A stretch of 64,000 bases of DNA from Harmonia axyridis (Eukaryota; Arthropoda; Insecta; Coleoptera; Coccinellidae), in contig NC_059506.1 in the NCBI RefSeq assembly GCF_914767665.1, positions 16,717,825 to 16,781,824 on the forward strand, in the 5' to 3' direction. Made by a program: the position numbers and the translations under genes. This document shows, one piece after another, positions 48,601 through 60,360 of this stretch. The notes under the pieces were generated by a model. The model ran no database searches and was not told the origin of the DNA. It saw only the letters and a program-made list of their open reading frames with translations. The first letter of the stretch is position 1, and every line of letters starts with the position of its first letter.

Positions 48601-51190
48601 TTTTCAAGGCTAATCATACTATTAATGAAACATATATTTAAAATAGTTAGCCAAAGTGTATGTCAGTCAATAGATCTATTGACTGACATACGTCGAAACC
48701 GTTTATTCTTCACTTTGCCTAACTATTTTAAATATATGTTTTATCAATTGTATGATGAGCCCTGAAAAAGGAACAAGACGTTCCAAACATTGGCAAAATC
48801 ATAGTTGATTATTCATTTATTCTGTCCAAATTCCTGTGATAAATTGTTCAATTTCAAACATGTACGTGAATACTACAGAATAAGCTTTTAGGATAACAAA
48901 TGAAGTTAAACAATATATAGATAATACTTTCCATAAAATTCCAGTGAATTAAAATCAGGTATTCAAGGTACAGTTGCACCATTAAAAATATAAACACTGT
49001 TTACGTAATCGATGTTTAGCACTAACCGATGTTTATAATTTCCACCGATTGCACCGTTTGCTAATTACCAGTGTTTAGTTAAGCGAAAGATATGTTTGGA
49101 AACATTGCATAATTTCGATGGTAATCATAAAGAAATCAAGAATTTCAGTATTACAGTATAATGTTCTGTGCTTTTGTGCCAAAGTCAACATAAATTATAA
49201 ATTATCATTATATATATATCATATACAGTTTGTTTCAAGTTCGACGTTTCTGAAGAATAGGGCCTATTTTACCCGTATTTTTCTCCGTAGAATCCAACGC
49301 AATCATTGAAAAATAGGGTTCTAATTTGAAAATCGAAAGTTATGATCAAATTCTGTTCACAATATTTGATATACCCTGTGATGATATTTCTCTAGTTCAA
49401 GATATGCACGATATTCCTACATCATTCTAGTTTGAGACAGTAAATCAAGTATACGCATAGGATATTCACAGTAAAAATAATTCACATAATAGTGACTATG
49501 GAATTTCTCTCTTTTTTTCGGTTTTTTCTTAATATTTTGAGAACTATGAGGACTATCGCTTTGCGACCTTCAGGTTTTTTCGTGCAAATTTGATGTAACT
49601 TCTGTTTTTGTTAAGAAAATCCTATCATTACATTTGAAACTTCGGAGTAAAATGAACAAAACAATGAATTTCTGACTTAACGCCCCCATCGAAAGCAGCA
49701 AAAACAAATTTATCATAAGTATATTTTGTCCTCAATCAACAAGATCTAATTTGCTCAAAAATGTTGAGCCAAACTGAAGTTACAGGCATTTCAATCAGTT
49801 AGATTTCTCCCTTTCCCCTACCCTTATTTGATGTCGTAAATTCGAAAGTAATAATTCAAAAAGATAGAGAATTTTCAAAGGATTACAGTGATGATATTTT
49901 TTCTTCAACTTTATATGAAACATTTCCGAGTAAAATTCATTTTTCTACTCGACGATAGCTATTACGCCACCTAGCGGTAGAGGTATGAACTTCAAAACAA
50001 TTTCCAGTGTGTTTTCTGGTGGTTTTCTTTAGTGGTAAAAATTTTTACAGCAAGTCTCTACGATGAGTGGATCCTGAGATATAGCCGCTTACCTCGCTTA
50101 TTTGCCCACCCTGTACAAAAGAAACTAGAAAGTAGATGAATCCGCCTTTGCTAATCGGGCTTTAACAACTGGACAAATTATATTGGAAAATCCATTCAAA
50201 ATTTTGCAATTTTCTAGTAAAACTTATCCCCTATTAATAATCCATAACTCACTCAGCTCAATTGAAGATGTATAGGTGAAACAGACAATAGTTATAGCCT
50301 ATAATATATTTGATTGGAATTACCGGCGATCATTTTGATGTTTTTCTAATTCAGTTAGTAGCCTGTTGTTTCTGATCTAAGAATCCTGTAGAGAAGAGTG
50401 TGATTATTTCAGCTCTCAGTTTCAGTTCCAAATCTACAGGGAACTTGAATTATTTCATACTTGGCGTCTACATCTCAAATCTGCTCGATAAGCCTTTTGC
50501 AGGCTTATGAATAACATCATTGGTACTAAAGATTTTTGGGTGCTATGGAAAAAAGTGGTTGTCATACCAGTGAATAATAAAAGATATTAGCAATAGCTGC
50601 ATCATATTTAGATATAAAGAAAATATTATACTTCTCCTTTTTCCAAAAATGACGACCTTCACAAACAGGCGGATCGACAACAATGTTCCACTGAAGTAGC
50701 TGACTCGGATTTTGAAAAAACCTTTGATACAAATTTTATGCCAGCAAATCCATTCTTGACCAAAACAAAAAAATCAAATCAATCAATTCCTCGAATCACT
50801 TAAACCATACTTCCGCTCAAGGCAATGTTTCCCTACGGAAGTCTACGATTCATTCAACATTTCGTCCTTGCTGTCATTTTTTCTGTGGTCTTTGATACTC
50901 CCTAATGTATTCGGATTCGGTTTTTTTTTTACATACTTTTACTAAATACTCAATTAATACTTGCTACAAAAATAATATTTGTTGTAGGATATCCCAGAAG
51001 ATTTCAACATTAAAAATAAAATTGAAGAAATATTGGAGAGTTCAAATGCAGATAAATGGAGGGCTGCTTCTATGGACAAAGACGATTTCATGTCGTAAGT
51101 TTTTCTACCCTAATGTGAATAAAAAAACTTATTTCAGTGTTTTTCAGGTTGTTGCTGGCATTCAACAAGAATGATATTTATTTTGCATAA
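45676..51190 (+). CDS. DIMT1: Dimethyladenosine transferase (18S rRNA m6,2A), five exons
   Basis: Exons 45676-45733, 45820-46310, 48083-48304, 50988-51094 and 51148-51190 splice (phases 1, 0, 0, 2) into 306 residues, close to human DIMT1 (313). Seen: FGQHILKNP substrate-binding start, SAM motif VLEIGPGTGNM (53-63), acidic CEID (E78), GDVLKADLPFF (105-115), catalytic NIPY (121-124), RPPPKVDSAVVRLEP after intron 2, and a C-terminus LLLAFNKNDIYFA. Known: Dim1/DIMT1 dimethylates two adjacent adenosines in the 3'-terminal hairpin of 18S rRNA in the nucleolus and acts in small-subunit processing. Intact, with all splice sites canonical. AATAAA follows at about 51232. Introns 2 and 3 hold MITEs. Confidence 0.96.
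47006..47772. mobile_element. Harbinger-like MITE in DIMT1 intron 2
   Basis: Ends GGCCGCTCGTCCATGGAG and CTCCATAGAAGAGCGGCC are inverted repeats (16 of 18). They are bordered by TAA on the left and TTA on the right, close to the TWA target of PIF/Harbinger. No ORF. Confidence 0.6.
48578..48795. repeat. Hairpin MITE in DIMT1 intron 3
   Basis: Arms of ~95 bp fold back: ACGTCTTGTTCCTTTTTCA on the left with TGAAAAAGGAACAAGACGT on the right. At the centre is a 34-bp perfect palindrome (48658-48691) around AATAGATCTATT. Confidence 0.8.
49200..50118 (-). mobile_element. Non-coding repeat ending in the TACAGGGTGGGCAAA terminus
   Basis: TTTGCCCACCCTGTA at 50102-50116 is the reverse complement of the start of the insertion at 10939. 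The rest of the sequence differs, so only the terminal motif is shared. The other end was not located; 49200 is a guess from a change in composition. Confidence 0.35.
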
Positions 51191-51699
51191 ATACTATGTA
51201 CATTATGATAAAAAAAATGGGGAAATTGTAAATAAAATAAAATTGTATTCATAGAATTTATTTTCCTCCAAAATAACTTCCATTTTAAAAGATACTTTGA
51301 TGCCTCCAAGTAATAAACATAGATTATTCTATGGTTGATGCCAATGCTTGATCCATCATTTATATTATTCTAATAATCATCCGATGGAATGGCCTTTAGT
51401 TCCTTCCTTGTATTTCAACCAATGGCTTCCAAAGACTCAAATTACCATACAAGAAGGGACAACCTAAGCCAGGAGAACAAAAAAGTCACATGCTGCTCAA
51501 ACTGGCGCATACAGTGCTTGTTTGAGGGTGTGTGGACGCCATGTTTTATCAAATTATCTAGCACCATTCGCGCTTTATTGTGAAGTTCATTATCATGATG
51601 CAAAATTCGGTGGTTTGCTACATATAGCATGTCTTAAACGCTTCATAACTCTCAGGTAATGACCCTTTATTAATGATTTGGTCCGGCGTTAAGTACATA

Positions 51700-52680
51700 T
51701 GATAATAAAATTCAAATTTATTCATCACAACATATAGCATACAACATTCTAAAATACATAAGTATGATCAGAAATGTATGACCTAAGCAAAGCTTGTATT
51801 TCATACACTCCGACCAACAAAGATGAATACAAAAATATTCGCTACATTAAAAATCAACCAAATCCAAAATAACTGTCCTATAATTTATAAATAAGAAAAT
51901 AAGCTCTCTAGAGGCTGCCAATATAAACTAACACATATTCTCGAATACAGAGTAAAATATACCAGAGTTTTCCACAATGTAAGTTTTCTTTTATCTTTTT
52001 TGTTCTTTACATTAATATTAAATTTCATCTCAACTGGAAGGAGGCAATATAGTTTTGGTCCATAATAAGATAAACTGTGCTGTAAATGTGTTCTATGAAA
52101 TCTTGGGACTATTACATTTTTATTTTGTACAGTTCTTGTATTTTGACCATGTTCAACGATACTTTGTTTTTTTTTTCAATTGGTTTATTAAAGTTTCATG
52201 AATAAATATTTGTTGATATTAAGTTGTTTCGTCTCGTATAATCTATCAGTATTGAACAGTCTTCCAACTTTATGAATGATCTTCAATATAGTATGTTGGA
52301 CAATTTCCAAGTGTTTTAAATGAGTACGAAACATACCACCCCACGGTGTAATACCATATCTTAGCACCGATCCAACCACAGCATCATAGACACGATAAAG
52401 CAATTTATCAGACATGATGTTTCTCAAATTGTAAAATACATAATAAAATTGCTTTAATCGTTTAGTCAAAAATACCACCTGCATGTCCCATCGTAAAAAA
52501 CGATCAACAATGACTCCCAAATATTTAATAGAGTTTTCCATAGAAATGGTAGGACAACTACAATCGCAGATATTAACGCATTTGAAGGAGTGAATAGTCA
52601 CTTTCGAAAAACTTGGTTGACCACTGATAGTCAATGAAAACGCGATGAATTTTCTTTTAGCCGAATTCATAATATAGTTT
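51700..52680 (-). mobile_element. CR1/Jockey-type LINE ORF2 C-terminal fragment
   Basis: The minus frame 52670-52188 reads SIKYLGVIVDRFLRWDMQV, LYRVYDAVVGSVLRYGI and LEIVQHTILKIIHKVG, the post-polymerase region of insect LINEs. It is 5' truncated; the 3' end is toward lower coordinates. Confidence 0.75.
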
Positions 52681-52689
52681 ATTTCTGTC

Positions 52690-53700
52690 TAGCTACAGGT
52701 ATAAACATTTATCACGGAGGCGTGGCCTGTACATGATTTATTCTATTACTCCTGAAATTTTACAGTAGCCATTTTTAATAAATAAATCATCAGTAAGTAG
52801 CAAAAAAAGAAAATAAACAAAAAATCTTCTGAAACTACTGAAAAACAGTTATCCATTACACATGTTCATTTGAATCTAAATAAACATATATTTTTCTACC
52901 TTATACATAAGCTAAGAGCGATAAGATACAGTGATAATAATTTCCCTAATAACAGGTGTAGATAGGAATTTCTCATATCTCATACTGGATTTATTGAAGT
53001 ATCAAAGTAATTTCTGTCTAAGACAGTAGAAGTTTCAGTAAAAACTATCATTTAAAACTCTTCAGAATACGTTTTTGAGAGTAGTACTAATTCATCAAAG
53101 TTTTTTTTATATTTCTGATGTAATTATGATCCACCTTGAACCTAAATTCCAAATTATGATCATTCATCTTATCTACATACCCAGACTTATGTAGTACAAC
53201 ATCAATATCCCTCAAAAAGTGATCCATTTTGAAAACACAAATATCCCAGAAAAAAAAAAGTGAATTTGTGATAACCTTAAAAATATCGAGCAGTTTAGAT
53301 TTACGTGGTCCAGTTCCAGATATTTTCTCGGAAACTGTGAGAGTTATTATATTTGCATTTATTTTGGTACAAAAAAAGGTTGGTGTATCTCCTAGCTTCA
53401 GTATACTTACCTTTAATTTTCAAGTATAAAATATCATTTTTCAGAAAGTTATCCAACTCGTACAATATTTTTTAACACAAGGTAGTATCACTTATAGCTG
53501 ATATAATTATAAATTTTTGAAATTTTCATTCGAATTCCGTCAAACTTTGCAGTATTTTGATAAATGTGCTTGCTAGTAAAAACTAAGTACTTTTCAGATT
53601 CAAAGTGTTTAATGTTCAGCTTGTCAAAATCAACAATTTGAATTATTTTATTCTACACTAAAATATTTCAGCCATAGTTAATGTCAGCAATATCAGAACA
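52690..53700. other. Spacer downstream of ECSIT
   Basis: No gene recognised. The ORF at 53229-53429 has no domain. It contains the ECSIT 3' UTR, read on the minus strand. Confidence 0.45.
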
Positions 53701-53704
53701 AGTT

Positions 53705-54898
53705 TCAATGTGAAACTTCAATTGTCCCATCTTTACCTTCTTGTGATTGCGTCATTAGTTCACTTGGTGCAGATCTGAGGGTGAAAACAACTGGTATTTT
53801 GCTCAAGACTTCATTCCCATTTTTCTCAAGATGTCTTATCCAAGATAACAATGAATCTTTACTTGATGTCCCAGTGGCGCATATGGCGAAAATGGTACCA
53901 TCGTCTTGTTCATGTACAGTCTTTCTGTCGACTATATGTTTCTGTATGGGCGGTTTAAGGTTAAATAAATTAATTTTTATATTTGTCACATCATCTTCAT
54001 CATAGGAGTCGATGTCGGCTGGTGGAGGTGTAGCGTTTGCCCTAAGAATGAAATAGTTTACTTGCTTTTCTCTCAACCACACTTTGTATGCTCCCTCTAC
54101 ATACACAGGTTCTTTTGGATTGTGTCTCCATAGTAGTGACTGTTGAGTGGGACTCTGTGCGCTCACAATCCAAGTATCATCTATGGATTCTTCTATATCC
54201 TTAGAATGGTATTCTGTAATTGTGGCTGTAGGATCTACACCGCTTATTCTAGCTATTGCCATCCTGGCAAGTTCCAACACGTCGTTCGTTAAATCTTCAG
54301 GAATCGGAAAGGGATTAGCATGCTTGAACTTTGGCATCCAATACATCATTCTCCAGTACTTTCTTAAGGGAAATGCTCTTTTGCCAAAAATATTGATAAG
54401 TAGATCTTGCATTTCCCTGTCTGGAATGACCCCATTGTCCTCCATTTGCTGAAGAAGATCCAAAATGCATTTCTGCTGTTTGGGATAATGCATAAATTCT
54501 GCTTGTATCATACTAGTTGAAATAAATTTTCCTTTAGGTAAGACGTCTATCAGAGCGCGATACACTTCTAAATCCTTATGTACACCAAATTCCTCCATGT
54601 GCTTCAATGCAGAGTGAACAAACTCTACATGACCTCGCCGATATATCTGGTCTCTATTGATGAATATTTTTACCATATCTAAATAGGTGTTCTTGTTTTT
54701 ATTTTCTATTCTCTCAAAATAGTTTGCCTGGACCACTGCTCTCGACTCTTCATTCTGAAAACTAACCGTTGTGGTATGAATGTATTTGTGTTTTTCTATT
54801 GATGTTATTCTCAGTGCACTTTTCGTTATATTGATGTTATTTCCAAAATTTGTCACGAATATTTTGGAATTCCTCAAAAATAATCTTCTCATAGCCAT
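53705..54898 (-). CDS. ECSIT: ECSIT signalling integrator / complex I assembly factor
   Basis: A single uninterrupted frame of 397 codons. The first ~45 residues are basic and Ser/Thr/Asn-rich with few acidic residues (MAMRRLFLRNSKIF), fitting a mitochondrial presequence. The pentatricopeptide-like helical region runs about 70-230 (YLDMVKIFINRD, HVEFVHSALKHMEEFGVHKD, MIQAEFMHYPKQQKCILDLL, IFGKRAFPLRKYWRMMYWMP). The C-terminal domain (WIVSAQSPTQQSLL onward, DDGTIFAICATGTSSKDSLL) is also typical. Known: ECSIT links TRAF6 to MEKK1 in Toll signalling and, in mitochondria, joins NDUFAF1 and ACAD9 in complex I assembly. No intron is present and no defect is seen. The first ATG is used because it gives the presequence. 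Confidence 0.93.
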   Translation of the reverse strand: MAMRRLFLRNSKIFVTNFGNNINITKSALRITSIEKHKYIHTTTVSFQNEESRAVVQANYFERIENKNKNTYLDMVKIFINRDQIYRRGHVEFVHSALKHMEEFGVHKDLEVYRALIDVLPKGKFISTSMIQAEFMHYPKQQKCILDLLQQMEDNGVIPDREMQDLLINIFGKRAFPLRKYWRMMYWMPKFKHANPFPIPEDLTNDVLELARMAIARISGVDPTATITEYHSKDIEESIDDTWIVSAQSPTQQSLLWRHNPKEPVYVEGAYKVWLREKQVNYFILRANATPPPADIDSYDEDDVTNIKINLFNLKPPIQKHIVDRKTVHEQDDGTIFAICATGTSSKDSLLSWIRHLEKNGNEVLSKIPVVFTLRSAPSELMTQSQEGKDGTIEVSH

Positions 54899-55009
54899 TT
54901 TGCTGGAACAGAAATATAAGAATCAAGCTAAGAGCAAAGAGCAAGATTCTGTCGAAAAACAGAGTAAAAAAACTCTGCAAATTTCAAAAGAACAGAAACC
55001 ACACGGGGA

Positions 55010-55326
55010 ATGAAGCAGAAGAAATATATAGGGATGAGCAGGATAACCATATAACATTAATTATGGAAGAGGTTAAACAACAATTGAAGAGAATGAAAAA
55101 TAGAAGATCAACTGGCCCTGGTAATATATCAATAGAGTTGGCAAATATGCAGGTGTAGAAATAATCGAAAGACTGACGACCTTAATGAATAGATGCTGTG
55201 ACATGGCAAAAACCACCAAAGAATGGAAACAAGCCGACTTAGTGTCGATTTTCAAATAAAAGGAGATAGAAGAGATCCCAATTGGTACAAATACCATAGT
55301 ATTAACCGGAGTAAAGTTATTCGCAA
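55010..55326 (+). mobile_element. RTE-like LINE fragment
   Basis: Reads MEEVKQQLKRMKNRRSTGPG, then IERLTTLMNRCCDMAKTTKE WKQADLVSIF and RRDPNWYKYHSI with stops and one shift: the N-terminal reverse-transcriptase block of RTE-type LINEs (K.GD...NY). It is cut at its 3' side by the Foldback array at about 55327. Confidence 0.6.
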
Positions 55327-55696
55327 CTACACTCCGAGGCAAAAGTAGGGTCCTAGCAAAAAATGGTATATTTATGATTTTCAATATGGATATGGATTGT
55401 AATTTATTATTTAAATCAAGCAATACAGACTTTTGAAATTTATTTTCTTTTCTTGAACATTTTTGAGCCATTGCGTAGGGTGTTGAAGGGGCCGTTTCTA
55501 GATAAAAATTCATAGCTTTTTTGAATAAAGGAGTTCCGCCTTTTGCTTTCAGTATGTAGTAAACGGAGGAAACCTGAATCAAATGACATAGTTTGTCGGT
55601 CTTCGGGGAGGGGGGTAAATGCGATTTTTGGGGTATTTTCTAGTAAAAAAATCCATAACTTTTTGAATGAAAGAGTACCGTTTTCTGCTTTTAGTA

Positions 55697-57782
55697 CAGT
55701 AAAATCCGTTTATAATGACATTGAAGGGAAATTAAAAAGACGTCATATTAACCGGACGTCATATAAAGAAGAATTTCGGAAAAATAGATGGTATTTTTTC
55801 TAGGGGGTTTGAAAAAAAGGCCCTTAATTGTACGATTCTTTTAATAAAAAAAAATAATAAAAAAACATCGTCTATTACAAAAATACTAAATATGTACAAT
55901 ATGTAATTTTTTTTTATTTTTTACTAAAGAAATCTGTAATTTTAGTTTGCATCTGTTTTTTCTTGCAATTATAATAGAAGCTCCTAATACCATTATGCAA
56001 GGTAGACATGGTCCAGTTCAAATTATCACTTTCCATCTGACTGAACAAATTTCGATAGTAAGTCTGCAGCTTTCAGAGCTTCTTCTGCTGTAGGCGTTCG
56101 ATCTTCTTCGATTTCTTCTTCTCCATCACTTTCATACTGCTCATTTTCTGTTATATTTTTGACAATATTTTCATCTGTGGGTTCTTCGTATGTCATAAGG
56201 CTGCTGTCAATGTCAACATAATCCTTCCATACTTCCGGTGTTGGTAACAAATCTGAATTTAGATTTCGTACCCACAAAGATAAGGGTAAATCATCTTCAT
56301 CATCAAATTCGTTTTCTTCTATTTCTCGGACTGGTAAATCGTCATAGGTTTCAATGAGTCCTGCATGTTTGAAACAGTTGTAAATCGTACTTTGTGAGAT
56401 CTTATTCCAGGCATCATTAATCATAACAATTGCATCAAGAATTGTTATTTTCATAGGACTGTTTTGATTACAATCAAGGCCATTAATCATTTTAAGCACA
56501 AGATTTTTTCTGAAATTGCATTTAAGAGACCTTATTATTCCTTGATCCATTGGCTGCAAGACTGATGTTGTGTTGGGTGGTAGGAAAGCAAGTGTTATAG
56601 ATTTCAAATCTGTAACATTAGGATGCGCCGGGCAATTATCAACCAGCAATAGAATCTTTTTCTTCTTCTTCACTAGGTTGCGATCCCAATCTCGAAGCCA
56701 TCTCTCGAAAAGTTCAGACGTCATCCACGCTTTACGGTTGTTTGCATAATCAACTGGAAGCGACTTAACACTACTGAAACATCTTGGTTTTTGAGATCGG
56801 CCAATAACAAATAATTTTTTTTTCACTGTGCCGCTGAGATTTGCTGCTACCATGACGGTTAATCTCTCTTTGGATAACTTTCCTCCACAACAATTTTCTC
56901 CTTTAAATTTTAAAGTTCTGTCTGGCAATAATTTATAGAAAAAGCCTGTTTCATCTGCATTAAAAATCTCTTCATTAGAGAACTGTCTTCGCAGATTTGG
57001 CCATACAATCGTCAGCCAATTATATGTGGAACTCTGATCAACGGACGAGGATTCACCGACAATTTTGCCCGACACAATGTTATGTCTTACTTTGAATCGA
57101 CTTATCCAGCTAGCAGAGCAATTAAAGTTTGGGTTGCCAAAACCAGAGGCGAAAACATTGGCCTTTTCTTGTAGCATAGGGCCGCTGATAGGTATTCCTT
57201 TATTTCTTGTGATTTTGAACCATTGCAATAACGCTTGATCAATGTTATCATATTGTGATTTCCGAAGCTTTTTTGGTTTTAAAACATTTGAATTGAATGA
57301 TTCCTTGATTCGGTCCTTGTTTTTCAAAATCATTGAAATTGTCGAATGACCGACACCAAATTCTTTTGCGAGAGCTGAATTGGATTCTCCATTTTCTAGT
57401 CTGGCTAAAATTGCACCTTTCTCCTCAATACTGAATGCTTTACGACGTTGCGATGTCATTTCGGCACTATCAACGCTACCTCTCAACGGTATCGACTAGA
57501 CTGAAAATTAAAAACGAACATGTCGGTACGCGTACCTATATCACGTATTCAACGTCCTATGGAAAGGGATGGATTGGTTAGCGAAAACGATCGAGCCGTC
57601 ACTATAACCGAAAAAAATTCTTCGAATTAGGTCATAAAAACCGACATGTCATTATAGGCGAAGTCATTATATCCGAACAATGTTACAAGGAGTTTTATAT
57701 GAAAACTAAACTTAACACTGCAATTGCGTCATATTAAGCGGTTGGTCACTATAGCCGGCGTCATAATAAACGGATTCTACTG
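55697..57782 (-). mobile_element. Tigger (pogo-family) DNA transposon
   Basis: Termini CAGTAAAATCCGTTTATAAT and the reverse complement of CAGTAGAATCCGTTTATTAT, flanked by TA duplications (55695-55696, 57783-57784). The surrounding satellite unit reads TTTTAG-TA-TGTGGTC when the element is ignored, matching intact units, so the insertion is exact. Subterminal repeats related to GTCATATTAACCGG occur at both ends. It is 2086 bp with one transposase frame. Confidence 0.93.
56026..57486 (-). CDS. Tigger transposase, uninterrupted frame
   Basis: 486 codons without a stop. Residues ~10-60 form the CENP-B N-terminal helix-turn-helix (RRKAFSIEEKGAILARLENG, FGVGHSTISMILKNKDRI). Residues ~75-140 form the CENP-B-type DNA-binding domain (ALLQWFKITRNKGIPISGPM, SASWISRFKVRHNI). 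Residues ~175-370 form the DDE_1 domain with acidic residues visible in IFNADETGFFYK, LLLVDNCPAHPN and LQPMDQGIIRSLKC (DDD). The tail is acidic. Family length is usual. The start may be the first M or the M nine residues later (MTSQRRKAF). An intact frame suggests recent insertion; mobility is unproven. Confidence 0.93.
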   Translation of the reverse strand: MRGSVDSAEMTSQRRKAFSIEEKGAILARLENGESNSALAKEFGVGHSTISMILKNKDRIKESFNSNVLKPKKLRKSQYDNIDQALLQWFKITRNKGIPISGPMLQEKANVFASGFGNPNFNCSASWISRFKVRHNIVSGKIVGESSSVDQSSTYNWLTIVWPNLRRQFSNEEIFNADETGFFYKLLPDRTLKFKGENCCGGKLSKERLTVMVAANLSGTVKKKLFVIGRSQKPRCFSSVKSLPVDYANNRKAWMTSELFERWLRDWDRNLVKKKKKILLLVDNCPAHPNVTDLKSITLAFLPPNTTSVLQPMDQGIIRSLKCNFRKNLVLKMINGLDCNQNSPMKITILDAIVMINDAWNKISQSTIYNCFKHAGLIETYDDLPVREIEENEFDDEDDLPLSLWVRNLNSDLLPTPEVWKDYVDIDSSLMTYEEPTDENIVKNITENEQYESDGEEEIEEDRTPTAEEALKAADLLSKFVQSDGK

Positions 57783-59869
57783 TATGTGGTCCATAGAGGA
57801 GAACTGAAATAAATGACATATTCAATATAGATTGTCAGCCATCGGGGAGGGGGGTAAATGCGATTTTGGGGTAATTTTTAGTGAAAAATCTATACCTTTT
57901 TTGAATAAAGGAGTTTTCTGCTTTTAGTAAGTGGTAAACGGAGGAAAACTGAATCAAATGACACTCCATATAGTTTGTCAGCCATCGTGGAGGGAGGTAA
58001 ATGCGATTTTTGGGAGTATTATCTAGTAAAAATCGAGCAATACAGACTTTTGAAATTTATTTTCTTTTCTTGAACATTTTTGAGCCATTGCGTAGGGTGT
58101 TGAAGGGGCCGTTTCTAGATAAAAATTCATAGCTTTTTTGAATAAAGGAGTTCCGCCTTTTGCTTTCAGTATGTAGTAAACGGAGGAAACCTGAATCAAA
58201 TGACATAGTTTGTCGGTCTTCGGGGAGGGGGGTAAATGCGATTTTTGGGGTATTTTCTAGTAAAAAAATCCATAACTTTTTGAATGAAGGAGTACCGATT
58301 TCTGCTTTTAGTATGTGGTCCATAGAGGAGTACTGAAACAAATGACATACTCAATATAGATTGTCAGCCATCGGGGATCTATACCTTTTTTGAATAAAGG
58401 AGTTTTCTGCTTTTAGTAAGTGGTAAACGGAGGAAAACTGAATCAAATGACACTCCATATAGTTTGTCAGCCATCGTGGAGGGAGGTAAATGCGATTTTT
58501 GATAGTATTATCTAGTGAAAAATTCATAAATTCTTCGAATGAAGGATTACCGATTAGTTGAAAAAACTCAATTGGAGAAAATGATATACTCCATATAGTT
58601 TGTCAGCCATCGTAGAGGGGGGGTAATGCGATTTTGGGGGTATTTTCTAGTAAAAATTACATGACTTTTTTGGAAAGAAGAAGTACCCTTTTCTGCTTTC
58701 AGTATGTGGTAAACGGAGGAAAACCGAATCCAATGACATACCCCATATAGTGTGTCATCCCTCGCGGAGGGGGTAAATGCCATTTCTGCAATATAAAAGA
58801 ATATATTATTTTCTGCGATTGAGTTTTATCAACTAATCGGTAACCCTTCATTCAGAGAAGTTATGAATTTTTTACTAGATTATACCTCCAAAATCGCATT
58901 TACCCCCTCCGCGAGGGCTGACACACTATATGGGGTATGTCATTGGATTCGGTTTTCCTCCGTTTACCACATGCAGAAAAGGGTACCCCTTCATTCCAAA
59001 AACGTCATGTATTTTTTACTAGAAAATACCCTCAAAATCGAATTAAACCCCTCTACGATAGCTGACAAACTATATGGAGTATGTCATTTTCTCCTATTGA
59101 GTTTTTTCAACTAATCGGTAATCCTTCATTCAAAGATATGAATTTTTCACTAGATAATACCCCCAAATCGCATTTACCCCCCTCCACGATGGCTGACAAA
59201 CTATATGGAGTATGTCATTTGATTGTTTTCCTCCGTTTACCACTTACTAAAAGCAGAAAACTCCTTTATTCAAAAAAGGTATAGATTTTTTACTAAAAAT
59301 TACCCCAAAATCGCATTTACCCCCCTCCCCGATGGCTGACAATCTATATTGAATATGTCATTTATTTCAGTTCTCCTCTATGGACCACATACTAAAAGCA
59401 GAAAACGGTACTCTTTCATTCAAAAAGTTATGGATTTGTTACTAAAAATTACGCATTTACCCCCTCCTTGAGGACTGACAAACTATATCGAGTATGTCAT
59501 TCGGTTCGGTTTTTCTCTATTGACCACATACTAAAAGCAGAAAACAGTACTCCTTCATTCAAAAAAGTTATGGATTTTTTACTAGAAAATACCCCCATAA
59601 TCGCATTTACCCCTCTGCCTGAGGCCTGACAAGCTATATGGACCATGTCATTTGATTCAGTTTCGTGGTAAACAAAAAGCTATGAATTTTTATCTAGAAA
59701 TGGCCCCTTTAACAACCCTCTGAATGGCTCAAAAATGTTCAAGAAAAGAAAAAAATCAAGTCTATATGCTGGATTCAAATAATAAATTACAATTCATATC
59801 CATAATGAAAATCATAAATATACCATTTTTTGCTTGACCACTGCTTTTGCCTCGGGGTGTACTTGAACC

Positions 59870-60360
59870 CTGAAAATTTCAAGTCGACATTCTACCCGAG
59901 AATTATCACATATATGACGATCAACAGGTTTTAAAATAAAAAACCTCATTCCTTCATTGTGCAATGAAAAATTATTACACTACAAGGTACCAGATTATAT
60001 AATAAAGAGGCCATGAAAGTCTTATCAGATAAAATGTTAGTTTTAGTTGATTTATTACAATAATGAATATTTGGAACCGCTTCACGGACAAAAATTGAGT
60101 TTGTCTGAAATGATTCAAGTAAGTCCTTCACTGGAACCAAATTTGTGAATTCTCTAAGTTGCATATATCTATAAAGTATGATTTCGTATATTAAATTTCT
60201 GTTATATTCATCCAACTTAAATTGAAATAGCAACTTTCAAATCAACAACTTTAATCCATTCTATACCTAATATTATAATTATAATATTTTATGGATTATG
60301 ATATGGTAACATTTAATTTGAAGGAGTATGAAATATAGATATACTATTATATTTTTTCTG
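59870..60360 (-). other. 3' flank of OXLD1
   Basis: A minus frame at 60233-59946 (95 codons) has protein-like composition but no recognised domain and is not linked to a splice site that I can see. Probably 3' UTR or spacer. Confidence 0.35.

Larger units (their letters stand above)
55327..59861. mobile_element. Large Foldback-like element of tandem repeats, split by a Tigger
   Basis: The outer ends (ACACTCCGAGGCAAAAG at left; CTTTTGCCTCGGGGTGT at right) and the arms are inverted copies. Each arm is filled with ~135-170-bp units containing GGGTAAATGCGATTTT, ACGGAGGAAAACTGAA and TTTCTGCTTTTAGTA. Orientation flips near 58810. The left arm includes a near-identical ~280-bp internal duplication (about 55420-55696 and 58028-58305). 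A Tigger occupies 55697-57782. No 9-bp target duplication could be read at the ends. Confidence 0.75.

Noticed and set aside
51389..51630. Possible mariner-like piece (HHDNELHNKARMVLDNLIKH) downstream of DIMT1
   Set aside because: Only a vague resemblance to a DDE block; no second motif or inverted repeats found.
58863..59284. Frames repeating TPSARADTLYGVCH / PSTMADKLYGVCH
   Set aside because: Translation of the Foldback tandem units; no independent coding evidence.
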